A DNA stretch of 64,000 nucleotides from Strigamia acuminata. Lineage: Eukaryota > Arthropoda > Chilopoda > Geophilomorpha > Linotaeniidae. The notes beneath the pieces are model-generated. The model had not been told where the DNA came from, did not search any database, and worked only from the letters and a program-made list of their open reading frames with translations. Every line of letters begins with the position of its first letter. Position 1 is the stretch's first letter. This document shows, piece by piece, positions 32,145 to 43,400 of this stretch. The translations under genes were made by a program, and so were the position numbers. The stretch lies in the NCBI GenBank assembly GCA_949358305.1, contig OX442314.1, forward strand, positions 50,104,581 through 50,168,580, read 5' to 3'.

Positions 32145-35100
32145 CTAGACCGTTGGATAACCATAAAAGTCCGGTCGTCTCTTATCACGCACAGGACGCG
32201 GACTACGAGCAGGAGGCGGCACGACAATAGGGCCAGCAACTGCAGGCGGTGAAGGCGCACGAACAGGAACAGGCGGAGCATGAACCTGAGCAGCGGTTTG
32301 CGATGCAACGGTAGAGGCTGTGGTTGCGGTAGGAACAGGTAAAACTGGTGGAACATTCGTATTTACCGGTGGAATTGTCGCATCTGGGATTGGTAGCAAA
32401 GAAAGAAGCGAACTTCCAATCTCCTTCCCCTCAATACGAGGAAATTTTGCACCAGCTACACGTGGGCGTAATTGATCCACGCGGCGGCTCCAAATAACGT
32501 CCAGCGCAACCTCAACATCGTACGTGGTGGAGGATGTCTTGCGATGAATAATGCCTGGGATCCAGCGATTTGTCCCTCGATAATCCCGGGCGAACACAAG
32601 TCCATCCACCTCAAAGTGGCGTGGAGTTTCGGTTTGGCCAGTCTCGGGCAACAACTTCGGGTTGAGTAAATGGAGACGTGAGCGCATTTCACGATTGGTG
32701 AACGCCAAAGCAGGAGAAATTTTGGTTGTGGCGTGCGGCGTCGAGCGGTATGAAGCCAAAAAATGCGACACTGCTGTGGACAAAGAAAAGTTAATGGCTA
32801 ACAACTTGTCCACCTGGGTCTTGAAGGTTTTGACAAAGCCTTCGACGGCGCCATTTGTTGCGGGGTGGTACGGCGGTGACAGCGTGTGCCGGATCCCGTT
32901 GACTGCCAAAAAATTTCGAAATTCTTGCGATGTAAACTGCGGCCCGTTATCCGTGTGGAAGTGAAGCGGTAACCCGTGGCACTCGAACCACGACTTCACG
33001 ACAGCAATGGTGGCGGCGGCGGTGGTTTTTGGCATCGCGCGCACTTCACACCATTTGGATTTGGCGTCGACAGCGAGCAAAAACATTGAATTGTGAAAAG
33101 GGCCGGCGAAGTCCAAGTGAACACGACCCCACACCTGATCTGGGACAGGCCACTTGATGGTGTTGGTTTTGGGCGGGTCGGGTAGGCTGCGCTGGCAAAC
33201 ATCACAATTCTTGATCGTGCGCTCAATGTCTGCATCGATTCCAGGCCACCAAACCGTGGCTCGCGCCAACGATTTGGTACGGAAAATGCCGTAATGACCT
33301 GCGTGGAGTTCGATGAGAATTAAGCGCCGAACAGAAGAAGGAATCACCAACCTATCAGATAAAAATAAGAAATTTTGATAAATTGAAAACGATTCTCGCT
33401 GCTTGAAGAATAATTCCAAGTCAGGCGAATGAGATTCCCATCCATTCCGGACGTGCTGCAGAACAGACTGCAGTTCTTTGTCGGCTGCATAAGCAGCGGT
33501 CAACGAAGCGGTGGACATTGGAAAATCTGAAATTGAAGTTGAAAAAATAGAATTAATGCCAATTTCTAAATCCTCTTTGCCATCAACAACTGGTTGCGGA
33601 TTGCGAGACAAGCCGTCAGCGACAGCATTGTCTGCAGCGGGCACGTGCTCAATGACGTAATCGTACGCAGAGAGGAAAACTGCCCAGCGGTGTAGCCGCG
33701 CTGCCACAACCTGGTTGCACCCCTTCTTGTCTCCAAAAATTGAAACAAGGGGTTTGTGGTCGGTGCGCAAAAAGAATCTACGGCCAAACAAATAGTGGTG
33801 GAACTTGCGTATGCCATAAATAATGGCCAAGCCCTCACGCTCTATTTGCGCGTAATTCTTTTGCGCAGCCGACAACAACGAACTGGCAAATGCGATTGGT
33901 TTGTGGACGCCATCGGAACCTAAATGAGAAAGAAAGGCGCCGACTCCAACTGGAGAAGCGTCAACAGTTAAATATAACTTCTTGGCCTGGTCAAAGTGTG
34001 CAAGCTCTGATTCAATTGAAACTGCCACTTTAACTGCCTTCCATGTCGATTCGTGTTGCTCTGTCCATTCCCACTTGACCTCGTCGCGTGTTAATTGGTA
34101 CAACGGCTCAAGTAAGGTGGACAGGCTCGGAATAAAACGACCATAGTAGTTAACCAGCCCGAGGAAAGACTTCAACGACAAAACGTCGGTAGGGCGGTTA
34201 GCGTCACGTAAAGGAGCAAGTTTAGAATCAATTGGCGAAATGCCATTCTTTGAAATATTAAAACCAAGGAATTGTACGACCTGCTGGAGAAAACGACACT
34301 TCCTTCGATTCAGGGTCTAACCGGCTTTCAGGAACGTATGCAGAAACTTATCCAAGTTTTTTTAATGCACTGCATTTGTCGCGCCGGTCAGCGCCGAATC
34401 ATCGATAAAGGGTTGCGTGCTTTCGATCTTTGCGGTCAGGATGTCTATCTCCCTCTGGAAAATAGCTGGGGCGGACGAGATTCCATAAAACAGCCGGTTG
34501 ACCCTGAAAAGACCAAGGTGGGTATTAATAGTACAGCATAATTGGGATTCAGGATCTAATTCAATCTGGTTGTACGCCGACGTCATGTCAAGAATGGAAT
34601 AAGTTTCCCCCCCGGACAACTTCGTGGTGATGTCAGCAAACAAAGGAAGCGGGTAGGAGTTTGGGAGAATGGCTTTGTTGATTGTTCTGTTGTAGCAACC
34701 AGCCAACTTAATTGTTCCGTCTGACTTCTTGACGTGCATCACTGGAGTCGCCCAGCGCGATGACGCGACCGGTGTTATTATGCCAAGCGACTGGAGTCTC
34801 TCCAATTCGGCCTCGACAAGCGACTTCATGGCGATGGGGACTGGGTACGCTTTTAAGAAGATAGGCTGCACGGCAGGATCGATGTCGATGTGGGCCTGCG
34901 AAGTGTTTAGACAGCCAATTTCGTCTCGGAATACTTTCTCGTGTCTTGTCAACACAGCGTCCAGTTCCTTCTGCGTGGCGGCATCGAGGACAGCGGCTCC
35001 GGGAGCGATCGTGTCCACTTTATTTATCATTGCGCTGACGGCCTCTGCGGTTTTTGACAGCAAACCAAACATGGCGAGCCAACCTGGTCCCAACAGCGGT

Positions 35101-36248
35101 ACAGGACCATCCCGTGCGATGCAGAGCGGCAGGAGGAAATTGCGATCCTTGTAAACGACTGGAACTTCGATTATGCCCTCCATCGGAATCTTGTGTCCAG
35201 TGTATGTTGTCATGCCGCACGGAATGGTCTGTAATGGGAAACGAGAGAAATATTGTAAGTAAGTGTCCAAATTAATTATTGTTGCGCTTGCACCCGTGTC
35301 CAACTCCATATCCAAGTCTACACCGTCGATACGCACGGTGACGAAGACTGGCTGCACTCGTGGCAAATGGACAGAATTTACCGCCTGTGTTTGATGAGTT
35401 TGGACGCGATAAAACGTCAAATCTTCCAAAACGCCAACGGAATGCGTCGGGGCGTTGTGTTGAACTGGTGCGCGGCAAACTGGACGAATATGGCCCGTCT
35501 TGCCACAGCCGTGGCACTTTGCGTCCTTAAAGCGACACGAATCTCGAGAGTGATTGTTTTTGCCACACGCCGAACACGCATGCACATTTCCTTTCTTATT
35601 GGATGGCTGCTGCTGGTTGGGGAACACATTGGTGCCTTTCGTGTGTTGTTTTCCACCTCTTCTCCTCCCATCGTAACGTGGTTTCGATTCGTTCATCTTG
35701 TGGACCGATGCGGCGGACGCTGGTTTGGCTGCAATTTCAGAAAATTCTTTACAGTTAACTTCAGCTGATGCTGCGAACTCAATGGCTGCATCGAAGGTCA
35801 GATTCTCTTTTAACGTCAGCGCCTGCTGGATTTGCTCGTTTTTCAAGCCGCAAAGAAAGCGATTACGCAATTCGTCCGACTTGTTGGCGAATTTGCAATT
35901 TTGCGCCAATTCTTGAAGAGCAATTGCATATTCCAGCACCATTTCTCCTTGAGCTCGATCGCGATGGTGAAAACGTCGAATCTCGGCGAGCGCGAGCGGC
36001 TTCGGGCGCGACGTTTTTTGCATCAAAGCAACCAATTCTGCATACTTTAACTCAGCTGGCTTTTTCGGTTCAGCGAGTGCGACCATCTGCTTGAAGGTGG
36101 GCATACCGACATAGGCTAAAAGCGTATGCACCTGCTCTTCATCGTCGACGATTTTATTGCACTTGAAAATGCTGGTCATTCTCAGGCAATACAATTCCCA
36201 GTCGTCCGCCGGGTCATATTCTTTGGGTGCGCCCTTAAGTGACGACAT
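32145..36248 (-). pseudogene. gag-pol: Gag-Pol of element C, interrupted by two in-frame stops
   Basis: One frame runs from ATG at 36248 to the stop at 32145. It is broken by TAA at 34362-34364 and TAG at 34317-34319, 15 codons apart. No frameshift is needed, as the codons between and after keep the family sequence. Domains: capsid-like Gag; two CCHC knuckles (CSACGKNNHSRDSC, CHGCGKTGHIRPVC); protease with LDTGASAT; reverse transcriptase with catalytic FIDD just before the first stop; RNase H (LTVDASPVGVGAFL, TDHKPL); and integrase (HAGHYG...CDVCQRS, HLDFAGPF, HTDNGPQF, NGAVEGFVKTF). The stops remove everything after the RT palm, so the copy cannot supply RNase H or integrase. Confidence 0.9.
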
Positions 36249-36440
36249 TTTGATAGCAAAAGTCACTCAAAAACAAGCACGAACACAGAAAACTCGGGGA
36301 CTAGCAACTAGGCCTAACGTGACGACGCGTGGTCAGCGACGGTCCGAAAAGTCAGCAAAAAGTTCACAAAAGTTTGCAAAGTTCACAATTTTTCATTTGA
36401 TACCGTGGATTGTTGAAGATTATCACTTCCTCGTCGCCAA

Positions 36441-36616
36441 TATTGTGTTCTTCAAGTCGATTATTGCAGATTGTGTTGGAGTACGCGAAGGAACGACCAT
36501 CTTGGGTTATGAATTTACATAAGTGAATTTTAATCAAAGGTAAAAATAAGTGGCGCTGCGAACAGCGCGTCATTACAAACAAAATGGTTGATTGACCAAT
36601 GGAGTCAAACACTCCA
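36441..36616 (-). repeat. 5' LTR of element C (176 bp)
   Basis: Partner of 31782-31957. The primer-site candidate TGGCGACGAGGAAGTG follows on the minus strand within a base or two of the LTR end. The CTCF-like word here is ATAAGTGGCGCTG (36546-36558), with one change from the other LTR. Confidence 0.92.
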
Positions 36617-36621
36617 GTCAA

Positions 36622-37574
36622 TGGTGAATATATTAAGATTTCAGTCAATGTGAGAATGTCCTTTATCGTCTGAAAGGCCTGCTGTTGAGGCTCGGTCCAC
36701 TGTCACGCTTGTTCCTGCTTCAAAAGAATGTATAAGGGGGAGGCAAGAGGGAATAAATTATTCGCCCCCCAAAAGGACTGAATTTCCCCTTAAAAAAAAT
36801 TGAATTTCCTTTTGCTTTTGCCACCCCCCAAAAAAAAGAGTATAGCAACATAATTCTGGTCTACAACAGTCTTATTCATAGGAACAACTGCTTCCTTTCC
36901 ACTATTCCGGCCCCAAAGATTTTGTGTTTGTCATAATCAAGAAAACACTTCGCAAACATCATAAATGGATCACCCAATAGTAATTGATAGTTAAATCCTC
37001 TAACTATTAGTACTTCAATTCTGTAAGTTAACAAAGGGTAATTGATAAAATTAAAGAAACAATACTTACATAATAAATCCGTCCTGGTCACTTGATGCAC
37101 GTCGCCGTTAAAAATGGCCTACCATCAATATCTTCAAAGGCTACAGGGAGGATATCAAGCACGGGAATGTACACGCTACTCGCGTTGCATCTAATAAAGA
37201 AAAAACATCATAATAAAAATTTAATATGATTTAATACTAATTACTTATCTCATTCCATGAAGACGGTGAAGAGATTGATGTTCATGAGAGAAAATGGTCC
37301 AGGCAAGATTTGCATTCACATTCGTTTGCTCCTCGGTCGTTAATTGTTCGTTGGTAATTAATGCTCCCATTCTCAATATGAATCCTAATGGCGCAAAATC
37401 ATTTATTTTGGTTCCTAACAGGATTAAATACGTTAAACTATTTTACACTCAAAAAATCGAAAAAATTCCAAAAAATCCAAAAAATTGAAATCCAAACAGT
37501 CAAAATCGTTTTAAACCTCGATTAATGACCCAAAACAATCTAATTTCGCACATTTCCTCCAAAAAAACACGGAA
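36622..37574. repeat. R1 continuation and dispersed repeat R2 (second copy at 45.0 kb)
   Basis: The segment 36836-37195 aligns with 45028-45377 (GAGTATAGCAACATAATTCT, GGATCACCCAATAGT, AATAAATCCGTCCTG). On the minus strand it can be read as YQLLLGDPFMMFAKCFLDYDKHKI, reminiscent of the C-terminal part of a retropepsin, so R2 may be an old retroelement relic. No intact gene is present. 37200-37574 is AT-rich with nothing recognisable. Confidence 0.5.
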
Positions 37575-38310
37575 TCCATCTATGTTAAATTTTTTTTGGG
37601 ATAGAATGTTGACATAGATTTAACATCGCATCTACATTAAAGGTCTACACAGATTCAACACAGAGCTGTCTATGTTAATTCAACATCAATCGGTCTCTGT
37701 AGATTTAGCATAGAGCAGTCTATGTTAAATCTATGTTAAATTTATTTTAAGATAGAACATTAACATAGATTTAGCATCACATCGACCTTAGTGGTCTACA
37801 CAGATTCAACACAGAGCAATCTACACAGATTCAACATCAATTGGTCTCTGTTGATTCAGCATACAGCGGTCTATGTTAAATCTATGTTAAATTTAAATTG
37901 GGATAGAACAGTGACGTAGATTTAGCATCGCATCGACATTAACGGTCTACTACACAGATTCAACACAGAGCGGTCTATCCAGATTCAACATCAAACGGTT
38001 TATCTTGATTCAGCATAGAGCGGTCTATGTTAAATCTATGTTAAATTTATTTTGGGATAGAACAGTGACATAGATTTAGCATCAAATCGACATTAACGGT
38101 CTACACCGATTCAACACAGAGCCTTCTATGTTAATTCAACATAAATCGGTCTATGTTGATTCAACATAGAGCGGTCTATGTTAAAACTATGTTAAAATTA
38201 AATTGGGATAGAACTGTGACATAGATTTAACATCGAATCTATATCAACAGGTCTATGCAGATTCAACACAGAGCGGTCTATGTAGATGCGACGTCAATTC
38301 GATCATCTGT
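37575..38310 (+). repeat. Satellite array, about 152 bp period, nearly 5 copies
   Basis: The landmark GGGATAGAAC (or a variant) recurs at about 37598, 37750, 37900, 38054 and 38204. Each monomer also contains CTATGTTAAATCTATGTTAAA, ACATAGATTTAGCATC and CAGATTCAACACAGAGC words. These share a shorter internal subrepeat, so the monomer arose from smaller units. Non-coding. Confidence 0.88.
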
Positions 38311-40146
38311 GCTACCTGGGTAGCTATGGAGTTGAGCCGGTGCTACACCGCTCTACACACAAGGGAAAAATATTAGTTTTATACCAATTCTTTAGCCTTT
38401 GCTATGTATCGTTTCACGTTTTGTATTTGATTTTATTTGCTAGAAAAAAAAATCAAAAAGGTTATTTACGCACACTTTATCCTGGCCTAGTCTTGGACTT
38501 GTGAAGTCCTGGGGTTAAGGTTTTCCTTTCCTTTTAATTTTAATTACTTACTGGATAGGACGTTGTAACTGGATGCTTCCAGCTAGCATGGACGCGTTAA
38601 GAAATTCGATATGGTCAACTAAAACCCTCAATTAAAATATGTCTGAATAACAGCCTGCCAGTAGCATTCGCTCATAGAAACCATTCCAGGCCCATCTCGG
38701 GTTTATTATAAGCCAGTCAGCGTTGGCAATGGCATTATTTTGATGATTGTATATTTGCTGTTTACGATTACGTTTCTAGGCATCTTTCACACAAAATCAA
38801 TGTCCTGGGCTGGGAAAGAAAGAAATAAAAGAAGAAAGAAGATCCTACCAGATTATAATGGAATCCGGAGTTTACGGGTTACTTGTTGGATCCAAGAAAA
38901 ATGTTTAGAAAAAAAATCCACAAAAAAAGTTCAAAATGGTGTTTGAGAAAAACAAAGAATTATTTGGGTATCACACCTAATGGGCGCCATGCAAAACACC
39001 TTCATCCAACTAAAAATAAATTAAAAAGTATATTCAGTGACAAGTTTGGAAATTTGATGAAATTAAACTTACAAACACAATAATATTTGGGTGTATTTTG
39101 CGGGCTTATACTCAATGGTCAAGTCACGGGCCATTAGGTTAGGATTAGGAATGCCACCTTGCTAACCGCCCGGATGGCTCTTTTAAGGCCATTAACCACT
39201 AGAGCTTGGTGGTTTGTGTGCATCATGATTTGGTTGTATTCGAGGTAGTCTAGAAATTTCCCTACAGCCTACACAACCGCTAAGCACTCCAGTAAAATTT
39301 CGGACTTGTTTGGTTTCTGGAGCTTTTGGTTGATGAACACGCACGGGATCACTTGTTCACCATGTCACGCACCTTCTCGGGTTTTATCACGGGGATTTGG
39401 GTATTCTTCCTAACCTAGTAACCTAGGACGCATTGGTGCATACTAATGAGTATGACGCGTCATCACAAGCCTGAAATTAATTAGAAAGGAAAAGGTAGTG
39501 GATAAATGATAACAAACAGGAGCAATCAATCCAAATTTAAGATGACATGGCAAAAAAATAAAAAAATAAATTAATAAAAAAAATTTACTCTAAAATTCGT
39601 TGGTAAGCTGTCTTTTTATTCTTCAAATAAATATACAAAAATAAATAAAATACAGAGGACTGCTAATTAGCATAGAAAAAGAAGATAGGTTGAAAATCGG
39701 TGTGTAGCATACTAGCATTTATAAAAATCCACAAGTGGGTCTTATTTTATCATTTGTTTATTTTTTTTAAATTAAAAACTTTGATTTACTGTTACGCATA
39801 AAAGACACATCGTCCGGTTGCGTGGAATTGTCGTCTCGTTTTTACACAAGGGACACCTGAAAAAAAAGTATAAATCATAATAATTTTTTAAATTAATAAT
39901 ATAATAATAAATCATGAAGTTCTTACCGTTTGCGTTCAAGTTCCACCTTCTAAGACAGAGACGAATTTCAAAAGAAGTCTCGTTCAATCAAACGAACCAG
40001 AACACCTGACGATTCAGAACACGCGACCTGTCGGGACCTGCGTTCTCAAACTTCAAACTTGTCTTTATCGTGTCTCGAATGTTCAGAAACATTTGAAGAG
40101 ACATTTTCTTATAAAATAGAAATAACTTTTCATCATTCCAATTATT
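38311..40146. other. Intergenic DNA with one dispersed repeat copy
   Basis: The segment 38540-38760 matches 13880-14120. The rest shows no supported gene. A minus-strand segment near 39772-39856 encodes a CPLCK...CLLC pair after a good splice acceptor, but no plausible upstream exon of useful length is visible. Confidence 0.4.
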
Positions 40147-40151
40147 TAAAC

Positions 40152-40318
40152 TATTGTGTTCTTATGATTTGATGAATGATGGTCAAGAAAGACAACGTGT
40201 CGGCCATAGTAAAATTAACAGAGTGTTTATTCAAATTTTAACAGATAGGTGGCGCTGCTCTTAAAAGCGCCGAGACTTTGCGATTGGTCAAGATTGACCT
40301 ATGGAGTTGGACACTCCA
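40152..40318 (-). repeat. 3' LTR of element D (167 bp)
   Basis: Pairs with 44754-44920. It includes ATAGGTGGCGCTG at 40245-40257 and an inverted AAGCGC/GCGCTG neighbourhood. Confidence 0.93.
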
Positions 40319-40464
40319 ACATCCCCTTTAATTGGGAGAAACTCCAATTACAAACAGGAAAGAATTTAAACTACCAATACATGTATAAAAAGTTAATAAA
40401 AACATAATCGAATATTAAACGAATACAAAATAAAATCAATTATTTCCAAACACAAACACAAACA
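40319..40464 (-). other. 3' untranslated segment and polypurine tract of element D
   Basis: AT-rich non-coding DNA between the Gag-Pol stop and the LTR. On the minus strand it ends AATTAAAGGGGATGT, a polypurine primer directly before the LTR start TGGAGTG. Confidence 0.6.
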
Positions 40465-43400
40465 TCAATTCGGTGGGAAACCATAAAAGTCCGTTTGTTT
40501 CCTGTTTCGGACTGGTCGAGGGCTAAGCGCTGAAGGAACTGGAGCACTAGGGCCGGCGACTGCAGGTGGCGATGGCGCGCGGACTGGCAACGGCGGTGCG
40601 TGTGTCGGAGCAACGTTTTGAGGAACGACAGCTTGCGGAACGGCGAGGACTGGATCAGGCACGGGCACAGGCGGTGTAGTTGGTTGAGAAGTGATGGCAA
40701 AAGGAAGAAGAGAACTTCCACAATCTTTCCCCCCATTTTGTGGCAGCAAACTCGGATCTGCGCGACGTCGCAACTGGTCAATGTGTCGATTCCACGTCAC
40801 GTCGAAAGCAACCTCAATATCGTAAGTAGACGAAGAAGTCTTCTTTTTAACTATACCGGGTATCCACTTGGGAGTGCCACGGTAATCCCGCGCGAACACG
40901 AGGTCCCCAACTTCAAAACGGCGCGGAATGTCAATTTGGTCGACATCTGGCAGAAGTCGTGGATTCAATAGATGTAAGCGCGTCCGCATCTCACGCTGAA
41001 GGAAGGCGACAGCTGGTGAAACTTTCGTCGTAGCGTGTGGCGTTGAGCGATACGATGCGATGAAACGGGAGACGGCATTCGGCAAGGAAAAATTCAAGGT
41101 TAGAAATTTATCAACTTGGGTTTTAAAAGTCTTCACAAAACCCTCAACCGCGCCATTTGTAGCTGGATGGTACGGCGGTGAGAGAGTGTGACGAATTCCG
41201 TTTATCGCCAAGAACTGGCGAAATTCCTGCGAGGTGAACTGTGGTCCGTTGTCGGTATGAAAATGCAATGGCAAACCGTGATTTTCGAACCAAGACTTGA
41301 TAACCTCGATAGTGGCGGCGGCTGTCGTCGTTGACATCTTGCGCACTTCGCACCACTTGGTTTTGGCGTCAACGGCCAACAGGAACATCGAGTTGTGAAA
41401 CGGGCCGGCGAAGTCCAAATGAACTCGGCCCCACACCTGGTCGGAAACTGGCCAACTGACGGTGTTTGATTTGGGTGGATCGGGTAAGCTTCGCTGGCAT
41501 ACATCGCAATTCCTAACTGTGCGCTCGATGTCTGCGTCGATTCCAGGCCACCAAACAGTGGCTCGCGCCAACGATTTGGTACGGACAATGCCGTAATGAC
41601 CTGAGTGGAGCTCGACCAACACCGAACGACGAACAGCTGTCGGAATCACCAACCTGTCGGAGAGAAATAAATATTCGTCAAAGGTTGAGAACGAGTCCCG
41701 ATGTTTGTAAAATTCAGCGGTGTCCGGCGTGCGTGATTCCCATCCGGTGCGAACATGTCGCAAAACAGCTTGCAATACTTCGTCGGCTGCATATGCAGCT
41801 TTCAGAGAAGTAGCAGTCATGGGGAAATCTGAAATGAAAGCAGAATAAATTTTGTTAATGCCGACTTCCAAATCTTCTTTGCTGTCCACACTCGGTTGTG
41901 GATTACGAGACAAGCCATCGGCAATGGCGTTGTCCACAGCAGGCACGTGTTCAATAATGAAATCATATGCGGATAAAAATACCGCCCAACGATGCAGTCG
42001 TGCAGCCACGATCTGATTACATCCCTTTTTCTCTCCAAATATAGAAACAAGGGGTTTGTGGTCCGTACGCAGGAAGAAACGACGCCCAAACAGGTAGTGG
42101 TGGAATTTTCTTATGCCATAAATAATGGCGAATCCCTCACGCTCTATCTGTGCGTAGTTCTTCTGCGCGGCCGACAAAAGAGAACTCGCAAAGGCAATTG
42201 GCCTGTGAGTACCGTCTGGATCGAGGTGCGACAAGAACGCTCCCACGCCTACCGGGGAAGCATCGACTGTCAAAAACAATTTTTTAGACTGATCAAAGTG
42301 AACCAACGCTGACTCTGTGGATACAGCAACCTTAACCTTTTTCCAGGTGGACTCGTGCTCCTCTGTCCACTTCCACTCGACATCGTCACGTGTTAAACGA
42401 TATAACGGTTCGAGCAGAGTAGACAAATTTGCAACAAAGCGACCGTAGTAATTGATGAGACCAAGGAACGATTTCAAGGAGGTTACATCACTGGGGCGCG
42501 TTGCATCTCGTAAAGGAGCGAGTTTGGAATCTATTGGGGAAATGCCATGTTTAGAAATATTCAAACCTAGGAACTGGATCGACCGTTGCATAAAGCGACA
42601 CTTCCGGCGATTCAAAGTAAGCCCGGCTCCGCCGAATGTCGACAGGAGCACATCCAAGTTTTGCAGGTGAACTGAGTTAGTCACACCTGTCACGGCAGAA
42701 TCATCGATAAACGGCTGAGCGCTGTTCACCTTGGCGGTCAACTGGTCCATCGTTTGTTGGAATAGAGCGGGAGCGGATGAAATTCCATAAAACAACCTAT
42801 TTACTCTGAAAAGGCCCAAATGAGTGTTAATCGTGCAGGACATTTTGCTCTCCTCATTTAATTCCAATTGATTGAAAGCTGAATTCATATCCAATACTGA
42901 ATAAGTTTCCCCTCCCGACAATTTGGCGGTCACATCTGCAAATAAAGGCAAAGGATATGAGTTGGGAAAAATAGCTTTGTTAATTGTCCGGTTATAGCAA
43001 CCAGCCAATTTGATGGTGCCATCAGACTTTTTAACATGCATCACGGGCGTTGCCCAACGTGATGATGCAACCGGGGAAATAATACCGAGCGCTTGCAAAC
43101 GCGCTAACTCAGCCTCGACCAATGGCTTAACTGCTATGGGGACTGGATAAGCTTTTAGAAAAATCGGCTGCACCGTTGGATCAACGTCAATGTGGACTGT
43201 GGACTTGTTAAAGCAACCTATTTTATCGCGGAAAGTGTGCTCGTGCTTCAGCAACAACGTTTCCAAAGCTTTGGCTGAAGTGGAATCAAGGACCTCGGGC
43301 TCAGGAACAACGGAATCGGCCTTATAAATTTTTGCGCCGACCGCTTCGGCGGTTTTTGAAAGAAGGCCGAACATACACAGCCAACCCCTGCCCAACAACG

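Larger units (their letters stand above)
31782..36616 (-). mobile_element. Element C: complete but disabled Ty3/gypsy (Mag-like) retrotransposon
   Basis: LTRs of 176 bp (31782-31957 and 36441-36616) differ at about two sites. The 5 bp duplication is GTCAA (31777-31781 and 36617-36621), and the intact R1 copy at 46.77 kb shows the unfilled site. The internal region is closely related to element D but carries two nonsense codons in the reverse transcriptase. Confidence 0.92.

Noticed and set aside
34729-36522. Plus-strand ORFs opposite element C, including one of 141 codons
   Set aside because: Antisense to conserved Gag-Pol domains; no independent features.
37575-38310. Could the regularly spaced units be a CRISPR array?
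   Set aside because: The whole monomer repeats (about 152 bp) without unique spacers, and the context is eukaryotic.
39772-39987. Minus-strand CPLCK...CLLC segment after a good splice acceptor, possibly a zinc-binding transposase tail
   Set aside because: The upstream in-frame exon would be only about 23 nt before a stop or AG, and no further exon was found. Too little to annotate.
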